Below are positions 1 through 10,373 of a DNA stretch of 64,000 bases, one piece after another. The first letter of the stretch is position 1. Each line of letters begins with the position of its first letter. Origin of the DNA: Allomyces arbusculus (Eukaryota > Blastocladiomycota > Blastocladiomycetes > Blastocladiales > Blastocladiaceae). The notes under the pieces are model-generated. The model was not told the DNA's origin, ran no database searches, and saw nothing but the letters and a program-made list of their open reading frames with translations. The position numbers and the translations under genes are program-made. The stretch covers positions 248,001-312,000 of the forward strand of contig JADHYV010000004.1 in assembly GCA_027604705.1 (NCBI GenBank), in the 5' to 3' direction.

Positions 1-377
1 AAACTCCGTGGCTTGCCAGCATGGCTTGCCGATCGAGAAGGGGCGCACGTGCATCGCAGCAGATCTGGCACCCGGCGCCTCACCGCACGCGCGCGCGCCG
101 GCGACCTCGGCGACCTGCTTGCGCCGCTGATCTCGCTTGCGCCGCTGAGCAGCGAGCTGTCGCCGCCACCACCACCACCCACGGCGCACGCGCCGTTGTT
201 CGGCCGCACGGACGCAGCATCCAACGTGCACCCGCTCGCAACGGCAGCACCGGTTTGCAGCAGCACCGGACCCGCGCGAGATGCTCTCCGTCCGTAGCCC
301 CCGCCCGCCTGCGCCGTCTGTCGCTCGCCAAGGCGCGAAACGCCCACCTGCCCGACGCGCTGCCCACCGTGTCCACG
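1..377. other. upstream region of the metalloprotease gene
   Basis: No gene is supported here. The reading frame of the downstream protease is open upstream through this stretch, but its translation is Arg/Ala/His-rich low-complexity sequence with no family character. I read it as 5' leader or promoter. The real start is taken as the ATG at 378, where a signal peptide begins. Confidence 0.5.
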
Positions 378-1898
378 ATGCGCAAACCACCACCTTTGTC
401 GACCGCCCTCGGCGCCCTCGCGCTGCTCGCCGCTCTCATCACGCTGACGACGGCTGCACCGACATCGCATCACGCTCGCCATCATGACACGTACCTGTCG
501 AAACGCGCCACTGCCGCACCGCTCGTCACATCGAGCCCCGTCGTCGAGCGCGGCCTCTATCTGTCAACTGTCTCGGCCTCGCAGTTCAGCTTCTCGTTCC
601 AGTGCGAGCGCGACTCGGCCTTTTGCCAGCAGGCCGAGCGCACGCTCGATGCGGTCGGCCGCCGCCTCTCGACCGTGCTCGACTTGGCCGTACCTGTCAG
701 CGTGAATCTGTCGCTGTTTCTACCGTGCGGCGAGACCAAGCTCGACACGTCCTCGTCGTGCTCGGTCATGAACACGCTCGGGTTCGCCACGCCCGCGCGT
801 TCCTTCCCGCTCTACTTTCCCGCCTCGGACGCGCGCGTCGACTACCCGCAGGCACTGTTGCGCCAGTTGCAAGCGCAGCAGGGACTCGACTTGGCGGGCA
901 TCGACCTCGCGCCGTTCGACATCATTGCGCGGTTCAACAGCCTGTTCAATTGGTACTTTCCGGCCTCCAGCAGCAACAGTACCAGTCCCACCGCGATCGC
1001 GCCGACGCAGTTCGACATGGAGTTGATCCTGCAGCACGAGCTTCTGCACGGGCTCGGATTCGGGTCGCTCAACCTGGCCCCCGACCCGGTTTCGAACCTC
1101 ATGTTCCCCGTCCCAATCGTCGACGCGTCGCAGACGCAGTTTCTCGGTTGGCGCCCGTCGTCAGCCTTTGAAATGCACTTGTCGCGCGTCAACACGGACG
1201 CGCTCGTCGCCACGTTCCCGCCGCCCAACGACACGTCGATCCCGCCGCTGCTCGACCCGCTGACGGCGTCCGTGACGGCACTCAACGCGTCGCTCGCGCG
1301 GACCATGACGACGCCCGCGAACCTGTCGGCCGTGGAATCGGTCCTCGCGCAGGCGCCGACCGTCGACTACGCGGCCCTCATGTACACGCTGGCGACGACC
1401 AACGACACGCTCGTTGCCGCGGCCCCCGAGTCGTCGACGGCGCTGTACGTCGAGACCGGGATCGTACCCTATGCGTCCGGGTCGTCGCTCGGGCACGTGG
1501 CCATGCGGTACCACAACACGCCCGAGTTCCTGATGGTCTATGCGTTGCGACCAAACACGACGCTCGCCGCGCAAATTTCGGCGACGGGCGCACCACCCAC
1601 GGGCATTGGACCGCGCACCATGGATTTGCTGAAGTCGCTGGGGTACCGGATCCGGAAAGACGCGCCGGGGAACGAGCACGCGGATATTCCGACGCCGCAG
1701 GTCGTGCAGCAAGGGGTGGTCGCGATCAATTTGCCATCGGCGTCCCTGTCCGAGAATAATCCGGCGCCCACGTTTCCGGCCAAGGCGGGGACGGCCAAGT
1801 CGTCGGGAGTGGGACGATGGGAGGGGGGAGGACGGACCGGGTGGCCCGTGGTGGCCGCGGTTGTGGTTGCTATAGCCGCAGAGTTTATGGCGTTGTAG
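378..1898 (+). CDS. secreted, GPI-anchored zinc metalloprotease-like protein (HEXXH)
   Basis: This is a single-exon protein of 506 residues. The start at 378 is chosen because a clean signal peptide (MRKPPPLSTALGALALLAAL) begins there and is followed by a basic KR site. The motif HELLHGLGF puts the zinc-binding HEXXH at residues 220-224, with Glu221 as expected catalytic base. There are many N-glycosylation sequons. The C-terminus ends in a hydrophobic tail (VVAAVVVAIAAEFMAL) after a small-residue and Gly-rich stretch, which suggests a GPI-anchor signal, so the protein probably sits at the cell surface or wall. In metzincins a third His or Asp lies ten residues after the first His. Here that position is Ser230, so the third zinc ligand must come from elsewhere or be absent. 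The exact peptidase family is not identified. No introns are needed. Confidence 0.75.
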   Translation: MRKPPPLSTALGALALLAALITLTTAAPTSHHARHHDTYLSKRATAAPLVTSSPVVERGLYLSTVSASQFSFSFQCERDSAFCQQAERTLDAVGRRLSTVLDLAVPVSVNLSLFLPCGETKLDTSSSCSVMNTLGFATPARSFPLYFPASDARVDYPQALLRQLQAQQGLDLAGIDLAPFDIIARFNSLFNWYFPASSSNSTSPTAIAPTQFDMELILQHELLHGLGFGSLNLAPDPVSNLMFPVPIVDASQTQFLGWRPSSAFEMHLSRVNTDALVATFPPPNDTSIPPLLDPLTASVTALNASLARTMTTPANLSAVESVLAQAPTVDYAALMYTLATTNDTLVAAAPESSTALYVETGIVPYASGSSLGHVAMRYHNTPEFLMVYALRPNTTLAAQISATGAPPTGIGPRTMDLLKSLGYRIRKDAPGNEHADIPTPQVVQQGVVAINLPSASLSENNPAPTFPAKAGTAKSSGVGRWEGGGRTGWPVVAAVVVAIAAEFMAL

Positions 1899-2397
1899 GT
1901 CTCGTTTCTTGGCTTGCTGTTGGGTTGGCTCTCCCCTGCGTTTTTTGTTGCTTAGAACGCGCGGCCGTGTCCTTCTCCCGCGCGCACGCTCATCGTATCG
2001 TTGTTTTGCTGCGTATCTGCTCCTTGCCGCGGCCTTGGCGTCGAATATACCTTGGTGTTGGACATTTTCATTGGACTTGCTCGCAGATCTTGCGTCCTCC
2101 TTGCTGACTTGCAAATCCGCTGGCGTCTGACGTGGACTTGACCAGCACGCCCACGTAAACTGCACGTGTCACTGCGGCGGCGTTCAGGTCGCGACTCGAC
2201 TCGGACTCGCTTGAACACTACCACCATCTGGCGTCCTCTCTGCCGCCTAACAACAAATATTAACCAGCAGCAACAGCTCTCAACGCTCGGCACTATCAGC
2301 AGCACCAGCACCAACTCGGCGGCACGCGCGCAACTGGACCCCGTGCGCGAAGCAGAACACCAGAGGACGCGACCACCAACCACCACCGCTGCAAGCC
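1899..2397. other. intergenic, protease 3' end to ARM-like gene promoter
   Basis: Mixed-composition sequence with no supported gene. Short overlapping frames on both strands show no family features. It holds the 3' UTR of the protease gene and the promoter and leader of the next gene. A CA-rich leader precedes the ATG at 2398. Confidence 0.4.
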
Positions 2398-5300
2398 ATG
2401 GGCAAATTTCTCGTGCCGACGCTCGCGCTGCTCTCGGCCGCAGCCGCGCTCGGGTCGGCCGCGCGGCACCGCACACACCGCGAGCACGCCAACCAGTTCC
2501 TGCGCGGCGGGCTCAAATGTACCGGTCAACCTCGTGTGGCGCAGCTGTAACTCTTCAGCGAGCGCGAATGGACACGACACTGACGCTCCGTCGCGTCGCG
2601 GAATAGCAAATGAGCTGCAAGGCCTGTGGACGTTTGTGCACAGCAGCGATGCCAAGTTGCGTCACAAGTACGCAAGGCCTGGTCGCAGTCAACCTCATGC
2701 GGGGGGGGGGGGGGAGCGAGAGACTGATCCCGGCGATTCCCCCAATGTTAGGGCGCAAGACGCTGCCGCGCAGCTCGCCATGAAAGACGCGTATTTGACG
2801 CACCTTCTGTCGCTGTGCCAAGGTGATGGGTCGCCGCGGGAGCAGCACATGGCATCGGCCGTGGTCGCGCACCTGGCCAAGTCCGGTACAGACCTATTCG
2901 TCACGCTGTGGGTAAGGTGGAGCCGCTCGTTAATGAATGGCAATGACGAGCTGGTAGAGATCAACAAGCAAGCGATCATTGACGCGAGCGGCGCGTCGAT
3001 CCTGTGCGAGCTGCTCAAGTCGAACGCGCGGTCGCGCGTGCGCACGCATGCCGCCTCGGCCGTGTATTACTTGATCAAGGGCAACAGTACGTGATATGCA
3101 AAAGGGTGGACGGCGTTAAGCGCGTGCGCATGAACTGATCGTGACGATGCCAACTTGATAGACGACCGCCGCATGCTCCTCGTCAGTTGCGACCTGCTCC
3201 CGACCGTGCTCGAGGTGCTGCTGTCGTACGAGTCGTGCCCGTACAAGCTCGTTCAGAACTGTATGATGATCTTGCTCGAGCTCGCCCAGTTTGGTGCGTT
3301 TCCTTGCCCCTCTACTTCAGGTGGCCGATTTGTCGGTCTGGCTGATTCATTTCTGACCCACCAACCAGAACCCCTGCGCGACGCCCTGCAGCAAAACGAC
3401 GCGCACGTTGTTGCATGCAAACTGTGGCACGACAACATGGGCAACAAGGAGCTCGAGCAGCCGGCGATTTCGGTCGTGCAGTGCATGCTCGAGGCGTCGG
3501 ACCACACGCAAGCCAAGGCGATCTTGGGCGATTTGGCGCCGTTCAAGATTGCGGCCATGGCGTGCGCGATGCTGCTCAACGAGTCGACGCAGGCGCGCGC
3601 GCTGCCATTCATCTTCTACATGGTCAAGAACGGGGTCTACATTGACGAGCTCGTCAAGAAACCGTTCCTGGCGTCGACGATCTTGAAGCTCATTGCTAAG
3701 GATAGTTACTCGAAGGCGCTGATGGCGTTGGTGTGCTTGGACGTGTTGTGCGACGTGTCGGGTACGTTGGGTCGTGTTCGGTGCGCGCGGCGTTAGTGTG
3801 GAAGATGCTGACCGCTCCTTGGCGCCCACGGTAGAATCGATCGCCAACGAAATTGTCCAGTCGGACATCTTGAAAAACATCTACACGTGCATCATGTACG
3901 GCAACGACGTGCTGCGCATGGCCGCGCTCAACGTCGTCCGGCAAATGGTCGAGCACGGTCTGCCCGCGTCGGCGCTGCGCACGGCCAATGTCCTGCCCCT
4001 CGTCTTCAAGCACTGCGGCACGCTCTTTGCCGCGGCGTCCGTCCTCTGGGCGCTCGCAGGCGACGCCGACCTCCTGCACGACGACGCCGTGCTTGGCAGT
4101 GTCGTGAAAATGATCAAAGCGACCGACGCGCAAGTCGTCGTCACGGGCTTGCGGCTCGCGTCCGTCCTGGTTGGGCGAGACGAGCATGCGTCGGCTGCCG
4201 CGGCACCGCTCGCGAATTCGCACCACCTGTTTGACGCGCTGCGCAAGTGCCTGCTGCAGTCTTCGCAGCACACGCTCGCGTACGCCGCGGCCAAACTGAT
4301 CATGGCCCTGGTCGTGCGCGGACTCGTGTCCGTCGACACGGTGGCCAGTTCCGTCGCGCAGCCGCTCTTGCACAACTTGCAGGTCCGGATTCCCGAGGCC
4401 AAAGACCTATTGCGCAAATTGCTCGCGCAGCACCGCGAAGAAAAGCTGAACGCGGTCGCGCTCTTGTCCTTTGCCGAGGCGCACAAAAAGCTCAAGGCGC
4501 TCGGGCTCGCATTTGCCGTGGTCGTCGCGCACCGCGGCGTCTGGCGCCGGTTGTGGCGCCGGCACCAGTACGAGTTGGAAATGATGGTGCACCAGGCGCT
4601 CTGGTTTGTGGCCTCGGTGCACAACGACGAGAATGGGAAGTTGATTGCGCCCGTCGGGTTCCCGAAGATCGTGGCGGAGATTCAGAAGGTGCAGGGGGCC
4701 GGGGTCGCGAGTAAGCCGTTGGAGATGAATCCGACGAGTACCGATGGGAAACGGCTGGTGGAGGTGTGGATGGACGTGGTCTACGTGATGACGTTCTTGT
4801 TAAATTGCTTTGCCGATCACGGTACGTTGGTATCCGCTGTTTTGCGCCGGTTCGTTCGTTTCGCCTCTCTCACCCTAACGGTCTTCCACCCGCCAGACGA
4901 AACGCGCGCATACGTCGACAAGGGCCAATACCTGCACCGCGCGTTCCTCGGGTTCGTGCTCACCGACACGGTCATCAGCTTCCTGGCGCTGCACGCTAGC
5001 CTGCAGCGGAAACCCGTCGCGCACCGGTGGCGCGACCACCCGGAAGTCCTCGAGTACATGGCGCGGCTGCGGCAACACCTGCAGGGCACCACAACCAAAT
5101 CATCGGCCGTGACTGACACCAGCACCGTCTACATGCTCGCGTTCCTCGACACGATCCTGCTCCAGGCCGCGTTCCCGGCCGGACACGATAAGTGGGGTCG
5201 TGCGGGCACCGAACCCAGCGCGCTTCTCGCGCTCGCCGAGGATGACGACGATGACGTGGACGAGGCCACAGCGTGTGCGGCGCCGACGGCGTTGCAGGTC

Positions 5301-6883
5301 GAGCGCGACCGCCGTCGCGTCGCGTGGCGGCCCGTGGGGCGCGGGCCGCGCGCGACGGCGCTCGCGACGGTGTCGGTCACCGCGGGCGGGAACGTCGCGC
5401 ACGCGCCGGCGTGGCGGCCTGCCGCGGTTGTGGCCACGTATGGCGTTGGGCGTGCGCCGGACCGTGCGCGGGCCGCGTTGAAGTATGCGTGCAAGGTGAT
5501 GGTCGCGGGCACGGCGGCGCTGGCGAATGTCGGGTGGGCTACGCATAGCTGGGCGCCGGTGCCGGCGCTCGGGAATGTGTTGGGGCAGGGGACCGATGAG
5601 TATGCGGTGGATGGTGCGCACGGACTGAAGTTGGCGCAGGGCAAGGTACGTTTTCCGCAGCGCGTGGTTGAGAGAGCGGGGCCAGGAACTGACCGCCTCG
5701 TGTGCCCCTGACTAGTGCACGAAAGGCCCCATCACTTGGGCCGCCTTCCGTCCTGTGCTGATGATGCTCGATCTCGAGGCCGGTCAAATGCTCGCCTTAC
5801 CCGACGGCGCCACCTCGCCGACTGTCTTGTTCAAAGACATTGACGTCGACAAGGTGTGGTTCCCCGCGGCGAGTCTCGAGACCACTGCGGTCCTCGTCGA
5901 CTTTGACCCGGCCGACTTGCCGGAGGGATACATCTCGCTCGAGGAGGCGCGGCGTGTGGGCGAGGCCGTGTTTCTCGACGACGCGCGCGACGCCGACGAT
6001 TCGTTGGAGAGTGTTCCGACACCGGTGGTCTCGCGGCGGTCGTCGGCATCCGAGTCGTTCCCGTTCACGTACTACCGCCCGCCGCCGAACCGGCCGGTGC
6101 GGGACTTGCCATGTGTGCCGCAGTACTATTACGAGACGCAGGTGTATTGGACCGCAGGGTACGTTCGCCTTGTTTCTCGCTCTGACTCGTGCCATGACCA
6201 TCCACTGACCTCACTCGATGCTCCACAGCCCGCAAATGCTCGGCTGGCGCACGCGCGACAACACGTTCCTCCTGTTCGTCCTGCACGGCGGGTACGAGGC
6301 CGTCGTCGTCACGACGCGCCCGGACTTGCCCATCCCGTTCGCCGCACTTGACACCGCGATCAAGGCCGAGACGTGGCCCGTGGAGGTCCCGCTCGACTCG
6401 GAACCTACCGCTGTGCTCTCCGACTCGGACGAGTCCTCCTCCACTCCCGCACCGCAACCGTGCCACCGGATCTACATGGCGCGCCGACCCCCCGCATCCC
6501 GTGCGGCCGTGCCCGTCCCGACGGCACCCGTCGCGCTCGGGATCGGGTACAGCGCCAAGGACCGGACGCTGTTCCTGGCGCGTCCCGCGCACCAGCACCC
6601 GTCGCCCGACGATGATGAGGAGGATGAGGACGAGGAGCGGGATACGGTGGTGGTCGTTGACCGGGACGATATTTTCGCCGAGGTGCCCGACGTGGTGGGG
6701 GAGACGGGCGGGCGGCTGATGCCGTACCTGCACGGGTTCCACGACATTGGTGGGCTGGTGATGCATCCCGCGGATTTGGCGTGTGCGGCGCTGCGCGTGG
6801 GTGGGAAGGTGAAGAAGGAGGTCGAGGAGGAGTTGTTGGCCGCGTATGCAATTCAGATGGGGTTGGTGGCGAACGCTGAGTGA
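2398..6883 (+). CDS. ARM/HEAT-like repeat protein with N-terminal hydrophobic segment (nine exons)
   Basis: Exons read as 2398-2518, 2607-2667, 2752-3086, 3162-3293, 3369-3761, 3835-4821, 4897-5645, 5716-6158 and 6229-6883. All phases agree and give 1291 residues. The N-terminus (MGKFLVPTLALLSAAAALG) is a hydrophobic segment that could be a signal anchor. Residues of about 50-700 are amphipathic helical pairs of ARM type, with repeated patterns such as AASAVYYLIKGN and AALNVVRQMVEHG. The C-terminal half holds acidic runs (DDDDDVDE, DDDEEDEDEE) and an aromatic-rich region after exon 8. I do not recognise an orthologue. An anchored ARM protein recalls the architecture of animal Armcx proteins, but that is only an analogy. 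Six of the eight introns start GTACG, and intron 2 (2668-2751) contains a run of about 15 G. Exon 1 is the least secure because it carries no ARM signature. Confidence 0.75.
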
Positions 6884-7249
6884 AGATGCGTGGAGAGAGA
6901 GAGGGAGAGGTGGAGAAATTGTTTTGATGGCGGTTTTGGTAAAATGAGAAAAAGAGGGAAGATTTGATCCACGTCGTATCGTTGTCGCCTGTGTTGCTGT
7001 CGCTTGCGTTCCTGTTCATTGAGCTACCCGCTCATGGTGCTGATCGTTAGTCGCTGCCCGCGAACGCCGCAGCTTGTCCTGTCTCTGCACGCGTCGGGCG
7101 CATCGCTCGCGCACATCAAATCAAATCACAGGACATTTCTTCTCTTTGCATTGGGCATGGCACATTGACAGGAGCACTCTCCCCTCCCCGTCCCCTCCCC
7201 CCTCCCCTCCTCACTCCACCTCATCCCCGCAGCATCCAAAAACCTGGGG
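6884..7249. other. convergent 3' region
   Basis: The ARM-like gene (plus) and the Ran-binding gene (minus) end towards each other here. A GA-rich tract lies at about 6891-6915 and a C-rich, G-poor tract at about 7177-7230. No gene is supported. Confidence 0.4.
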
Positions 7250-8694
7250 CTAGACCTTGTCGTCGCCACTGCTCTTATCAACGGCCGCGGCCACGCTGGC
7301 GGGCAATGGCGGGATATGCGCCGAGATCGCGTCGGCCAACTCGGCCGCGCCCTTACCCGACCCGAGCCGGAAGACATAGTTGACGATCGCGCCATTCTCA
7401 AACACGGGGAACCGCACGAACCGGTCGGTCAAGAGACACTTCATTCCCGGGAGGAGTGCGGCGTTGAGGATCAGTTTCAGGACGCCGTCGGCGCGCATGA
7501 CTAGGTGGACAAGGTGGCAAGGGTCAGGTCCCTGTCGCTCATTTATGGCAAAAGAAAGTGGGTGACCATACCAATGCGCGCCTTGGCGCTCCCCTCCTCG
7601 GCCTCCTCGTCGCGCACGTTCACGCGCACGGTCCCGATCCCGCGCTCGCGGTACTGCGCGCCCTCGAGCACAAACAGTTTGGCGCGCGTCGAAAACACAG
7701 TCGTCTCGTGCTCTTCGCCCGTGAGCACGGGTTCCGTGGGCGGTTTCAGGACAGCCACAGGCGCCGCGAGCGCTGGTCCCGCAGCCTCCTCGTCCCCGTC
7801 CTCGGCGTCGTGGTCATCTTCGTCGTCCTCGTCGTCGTCCGAGCCTGTGGCGGCGGGTTTGGACGCGGCAGGTTTCGCAAACGCCGACGTGCCAGCGGTC
7901 GCGAAAATGCTGGTGCCAGACGAAGTGCCGGTGGCGGGTTTCGCGGCGAACGCAGCGAACCCGGATGGTGCGGGTGCAGAGGCCGTCGCAGACGCGTCGG
8001 GTTTCTTGGCGGCAAACGCAGCGAAGCCCGAGGGTGCGGGCGCGGGCTTATCGGCCGCTGCCGCGTCGTCGGACGCTGGTGGTGCGTCCTTCTTGGCCGC
8101 AGCAGCAGCAGCAAACCCACCAAACGACGACGCTGCCGGTGCAGTCGACGACGCGCCAAACGCCCCAAACGAGCTTCCCGACTTGGCGGCCGACGCAAAC
8201 GATGCGAACCCGCTCGTCGTTGTCGGCGTACTCGCGCTCCCTGCACCATTCGACCCCACCGCAGCGGCACCAAACGCCGACGGCTTCCCCGCGAGCGCCG
8301 CAAACCCGCCACCGCCCGCCTTAGCCGCAGCCGCAAACCCACCGCCAAACGACGCGGGCGTGGCTGGCGCCGTCAGCGTCGATCGTGGCGGCGACTCGCG
8401 CCGGCGTGCGGGCGACGGCGATGGCGACGACGCGCGCTTGGTCGCGGGCGTGGCCGCGGCCGGCGGCTTTAAGGAGTCGTCGCTGGCCGACGGTTTTTTG
8501 GGCGGCGGCGAGGCGGCGGGCGTCGAGGGCGCGGCGCGCTTGGTGCCGGCCGAGGGAAGCGGTTCAATGGAGGCGACAGTGCCGGGCGCGGGCGGCATTG
8601 GGTGGTCGTCGGCGGGCGCGGGCGCGGGCGCGGGCGCGGAAGACGGTGTGGGGGCGGTCGGGTTGGCCGGGGGCGCGGCGGCCTTGGGCGGCAT
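7250..8694 (-). CDS. Ran-binding domain (RanBD1) protein, Yrb2/RanBP3/Nup50-like
   Basis: Two exons on the minus strand, 8694-7572 and 7500-7250, give 457 residues. The intron starts GTATGG and ends CTAG, and the junction restores ARIVMRADGVLKL. The C-terminal part of about 145 residues is a RanBD1 domain: it opens with GEEHETTVFSTRAKLF, continues with ERGIGTVRVNV and ends with the strand of MRADGVLKLILNAALLPGM. This fold binds Ran-GTP in nuclear transport. The N-terminal 300 residues are Ala/Pro/Ser-rich, carry basic patches that may be nuclear localisation signals, and hold degenerate FG-like units (SFGAFGA, GFAAFAAK repeated). An acidic stretch (DDDEDDEDDHD) precedes the domain. The start at 8694 (MPPKAAAPP) is the first in-frame Met; the frame upstream is open only because of GC bias. 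Yrb2/RanBP3 or Nup50 are the nearest families, and I cannot choose between them. Confidence 0.85.
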
Positions 8695-9181
8695 GGCGGC
8701 GGCAGTTCGCGGCAGCGCGGGGTGCGGGTGGTACTGTGTGCGGCGAGGGGGCGGCCGACGCGCGTTGCTCGTCCTTGTCGTCGTCGTCGTCGACGCGGCG
8801 AGAAGAGGAAATGCAAGTGGAGCAAGAGTGGCGGTCGGGTGCGGTGGCCGTCTTCGTCCATTGCGGGGAAGGTCGATCGGCACGTGTCTGGACGTGATCG
8901 CGACGTGCAGGCAGCGCACGCCTGCTGCCCAACGAGGCAGCCCCCTGCCACCACGAGCCATGCATTCGCATCGCGCGCATGAAGCGCGATGGCAGGGGCG
9001 CACCTTCTTCCAAGACGCGCAGCCCCGACCCCCGCCTTTCCTCTCCCCCTCTTCAGCTGAACCGCACGGCGCGATCGACCCCCGCCCCCACCCCACCTTT
9101 TGCACCGCACACCACGACGCTCGAAGGCCACGACTAAGACACGACACGCCCGCCGCCAAGACACCGCCCGCCCGCCCCAAG
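8695..9181. promoter_or_regulatory. divergent promoter region, RanBD gene and small hypothetical gene
   Basis: This 487-bp segment separates two head-to-head genes, so it should carry both promoters. I see no clear TATA element. Long open frames cross it on both strands but have only GC-driven low-complexity translations. Confidence 0.4.
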
Positions 9182-9865
9182 ATGCCCGCCAGCACGACGA
9201 CCGAGCCCACCACCGCGCGCGACGCGCCGCGGCCGCACCGTCCGGCGCCGCGCGCGTTGCACGCGCTCTCGATCGAGCACCACGGGCTCGCCGGGTTCGC
9301 GCGCGACCTGGTCCATACCGTGACCGACGCCCTGCTGAACCCCGACACGCTTCTGCACCCGCCGTCGAACGCGAGCACGCCCAACGCCTCGCGCGCGTCG
9401 TCGCCGACCGTGCCGCACTTCCCCACGACGGCAGCGCCGCCGCTGCGCGTCTCGCCGCCGCGGCCGCAATCGGTGACGCCGTCGCCGCTCAGCTCGCCGA
9501 CGTCGCGCGCCGCGCCGGCGCCGCACACCCTTCCCGGCGGCAGCGGTTCGGCGAACCCGCACGCGTCGCGGCTGCGCGCGGTCGCGCACGACCTTGTCGG
9601 GCGTGAAATGGACCCGCATGTCGCGCACGTCGGGCCCGTCGGCCCGGCGCACGAGATTGCCGATGCGCTGCGCGACCATACGTTGGATGAGGTTCTGGGT
9701 CTGGCGCACGGGCCCGTCACGGTCGTGAAGCCGCCGGCGATGCCGGGCAGTAGCGTCTCGGCGTCGAGCGTGCCGCTGATCCTGCCGGGCGCGATTGGGC
9801 ACGTGCCGGAACTGCCGACGTACTCGCTGCCGCCGCGCGTGCGCACGCCGGCTGGCGAGCGGTGA
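9182..9865 (+). CDS. hypothetical Pro/Ser/Ala-rich protein
   Basis: An unbroken frame of 227 residues with a Met at its start in a CA-rich context. I do not recognise a family. Two short segments look more ordered than the rest: LSIEHHGLAGFARDLVHTV near residue 30, and a region around residues 135-180 with AVAHDLVGREMD and ADALRDHTLDEVLGL. Both read as amphipathic helices of the type HDLV/RDLV. Between them lies a Pro/Ser/Thr-rich linker. No signal peptide or membrane segment is seen. Third-position GC is high, as in the neighbours. The long frame continues upstream into the antisense of the Ran-binding gene, which shows that openness alone is weak evidence here. Confidence 0.5.
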   Translation: MPASTTTEPTTARDAPRPHRPAPRALHALSIEHHGLAGFARDLVHTVTDALLNPDTLLHPPSNASTPNASRASSPTVPHFPTTAAPPLRVSPPRPQSVTPSPLSSPTSRAAPAPHTLPGGSGSANPHASRLRAVAHDLVGREMDPHVAHVGPVGPAHEIADALRDHTLDEVLGLAHGPVTVVKPPAMPGSSVSASSVPLILPGAIGHVPELPTYSLPPRVRTPAGER

Positions 9866-10373
9866 GCCGGGAATGGAGCGAGGAGAGCGTGTGTAGTGGC
9901 CCCGTTTTGTGCAGGCAGGCCACGAGGATTCGTCTCGGCGAGTGGGAATATAGTGAGCGGTGGACAGGCGCGTTGGCGATGCTTCCGGTGGGTGGTTCAG
10001 CAGTTGCCAGCGTGATTCTGAGGTTGGGGCGGCCATCGGCGGCCGCGGTTACATGGAAACCGGCGGCGACAGCAGGCAGCGACGCTTGCCCGGCACACAA
10101 CGTGACCGCGTTGCGGAGCAGCCACGGTCACACCCGCCGTCGACCACCGACCTCGGCCGTGATCCCGACGACGGCCGAAGGACGAACCCCGCCGCGAAGA
10201 TCAACACGCCGACGACTTGCCGCACGCAGTGACCGCCAGCGCCGGCAGCTTATTACGTCCCGGCCGCTGCCCGCCCCCCCCCCCCTACCTCCGCCCGTTA
10301 CCTTTTCCCATCCACCACCCGATCCCCGCCTTCAACCACACGCACCAACCGATCAACCAACCAACCAACCAAC
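9866..10373. other. intergenic, 5' region of the RING gene
   Basis: No gene is supported. A C-rich tract (about 10270-10285) and a CA/AACC-rich leader (repeated CCAA units at about 10345-10372) precede the ATG at 10374, which looks like a transcribed leader. Confidence 0.4.

Noticed and set aside
1161-2165. A 334-codon minus-strand frame over the metalloprotease
   Set aside because: Arg-rich antisense shadow of the protease with no family character.
2912-2957. A GTAAGG...GTAG segment that looks like an intron in the ARM-like gene
   Set aside because: Removing its 46 nt would break the frame, which continues cleanly on both sides. It is kept as coding.
7505-9864. A 786-codon plus-strand frame covering the Ran-binding gene antisense and the small hypothetical gene
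   Set aside because: Only the part from 9182 is kept, as a weak gene. Upstream it is the antisense of the Ran-binding domain, which is clearly real on the other strand.
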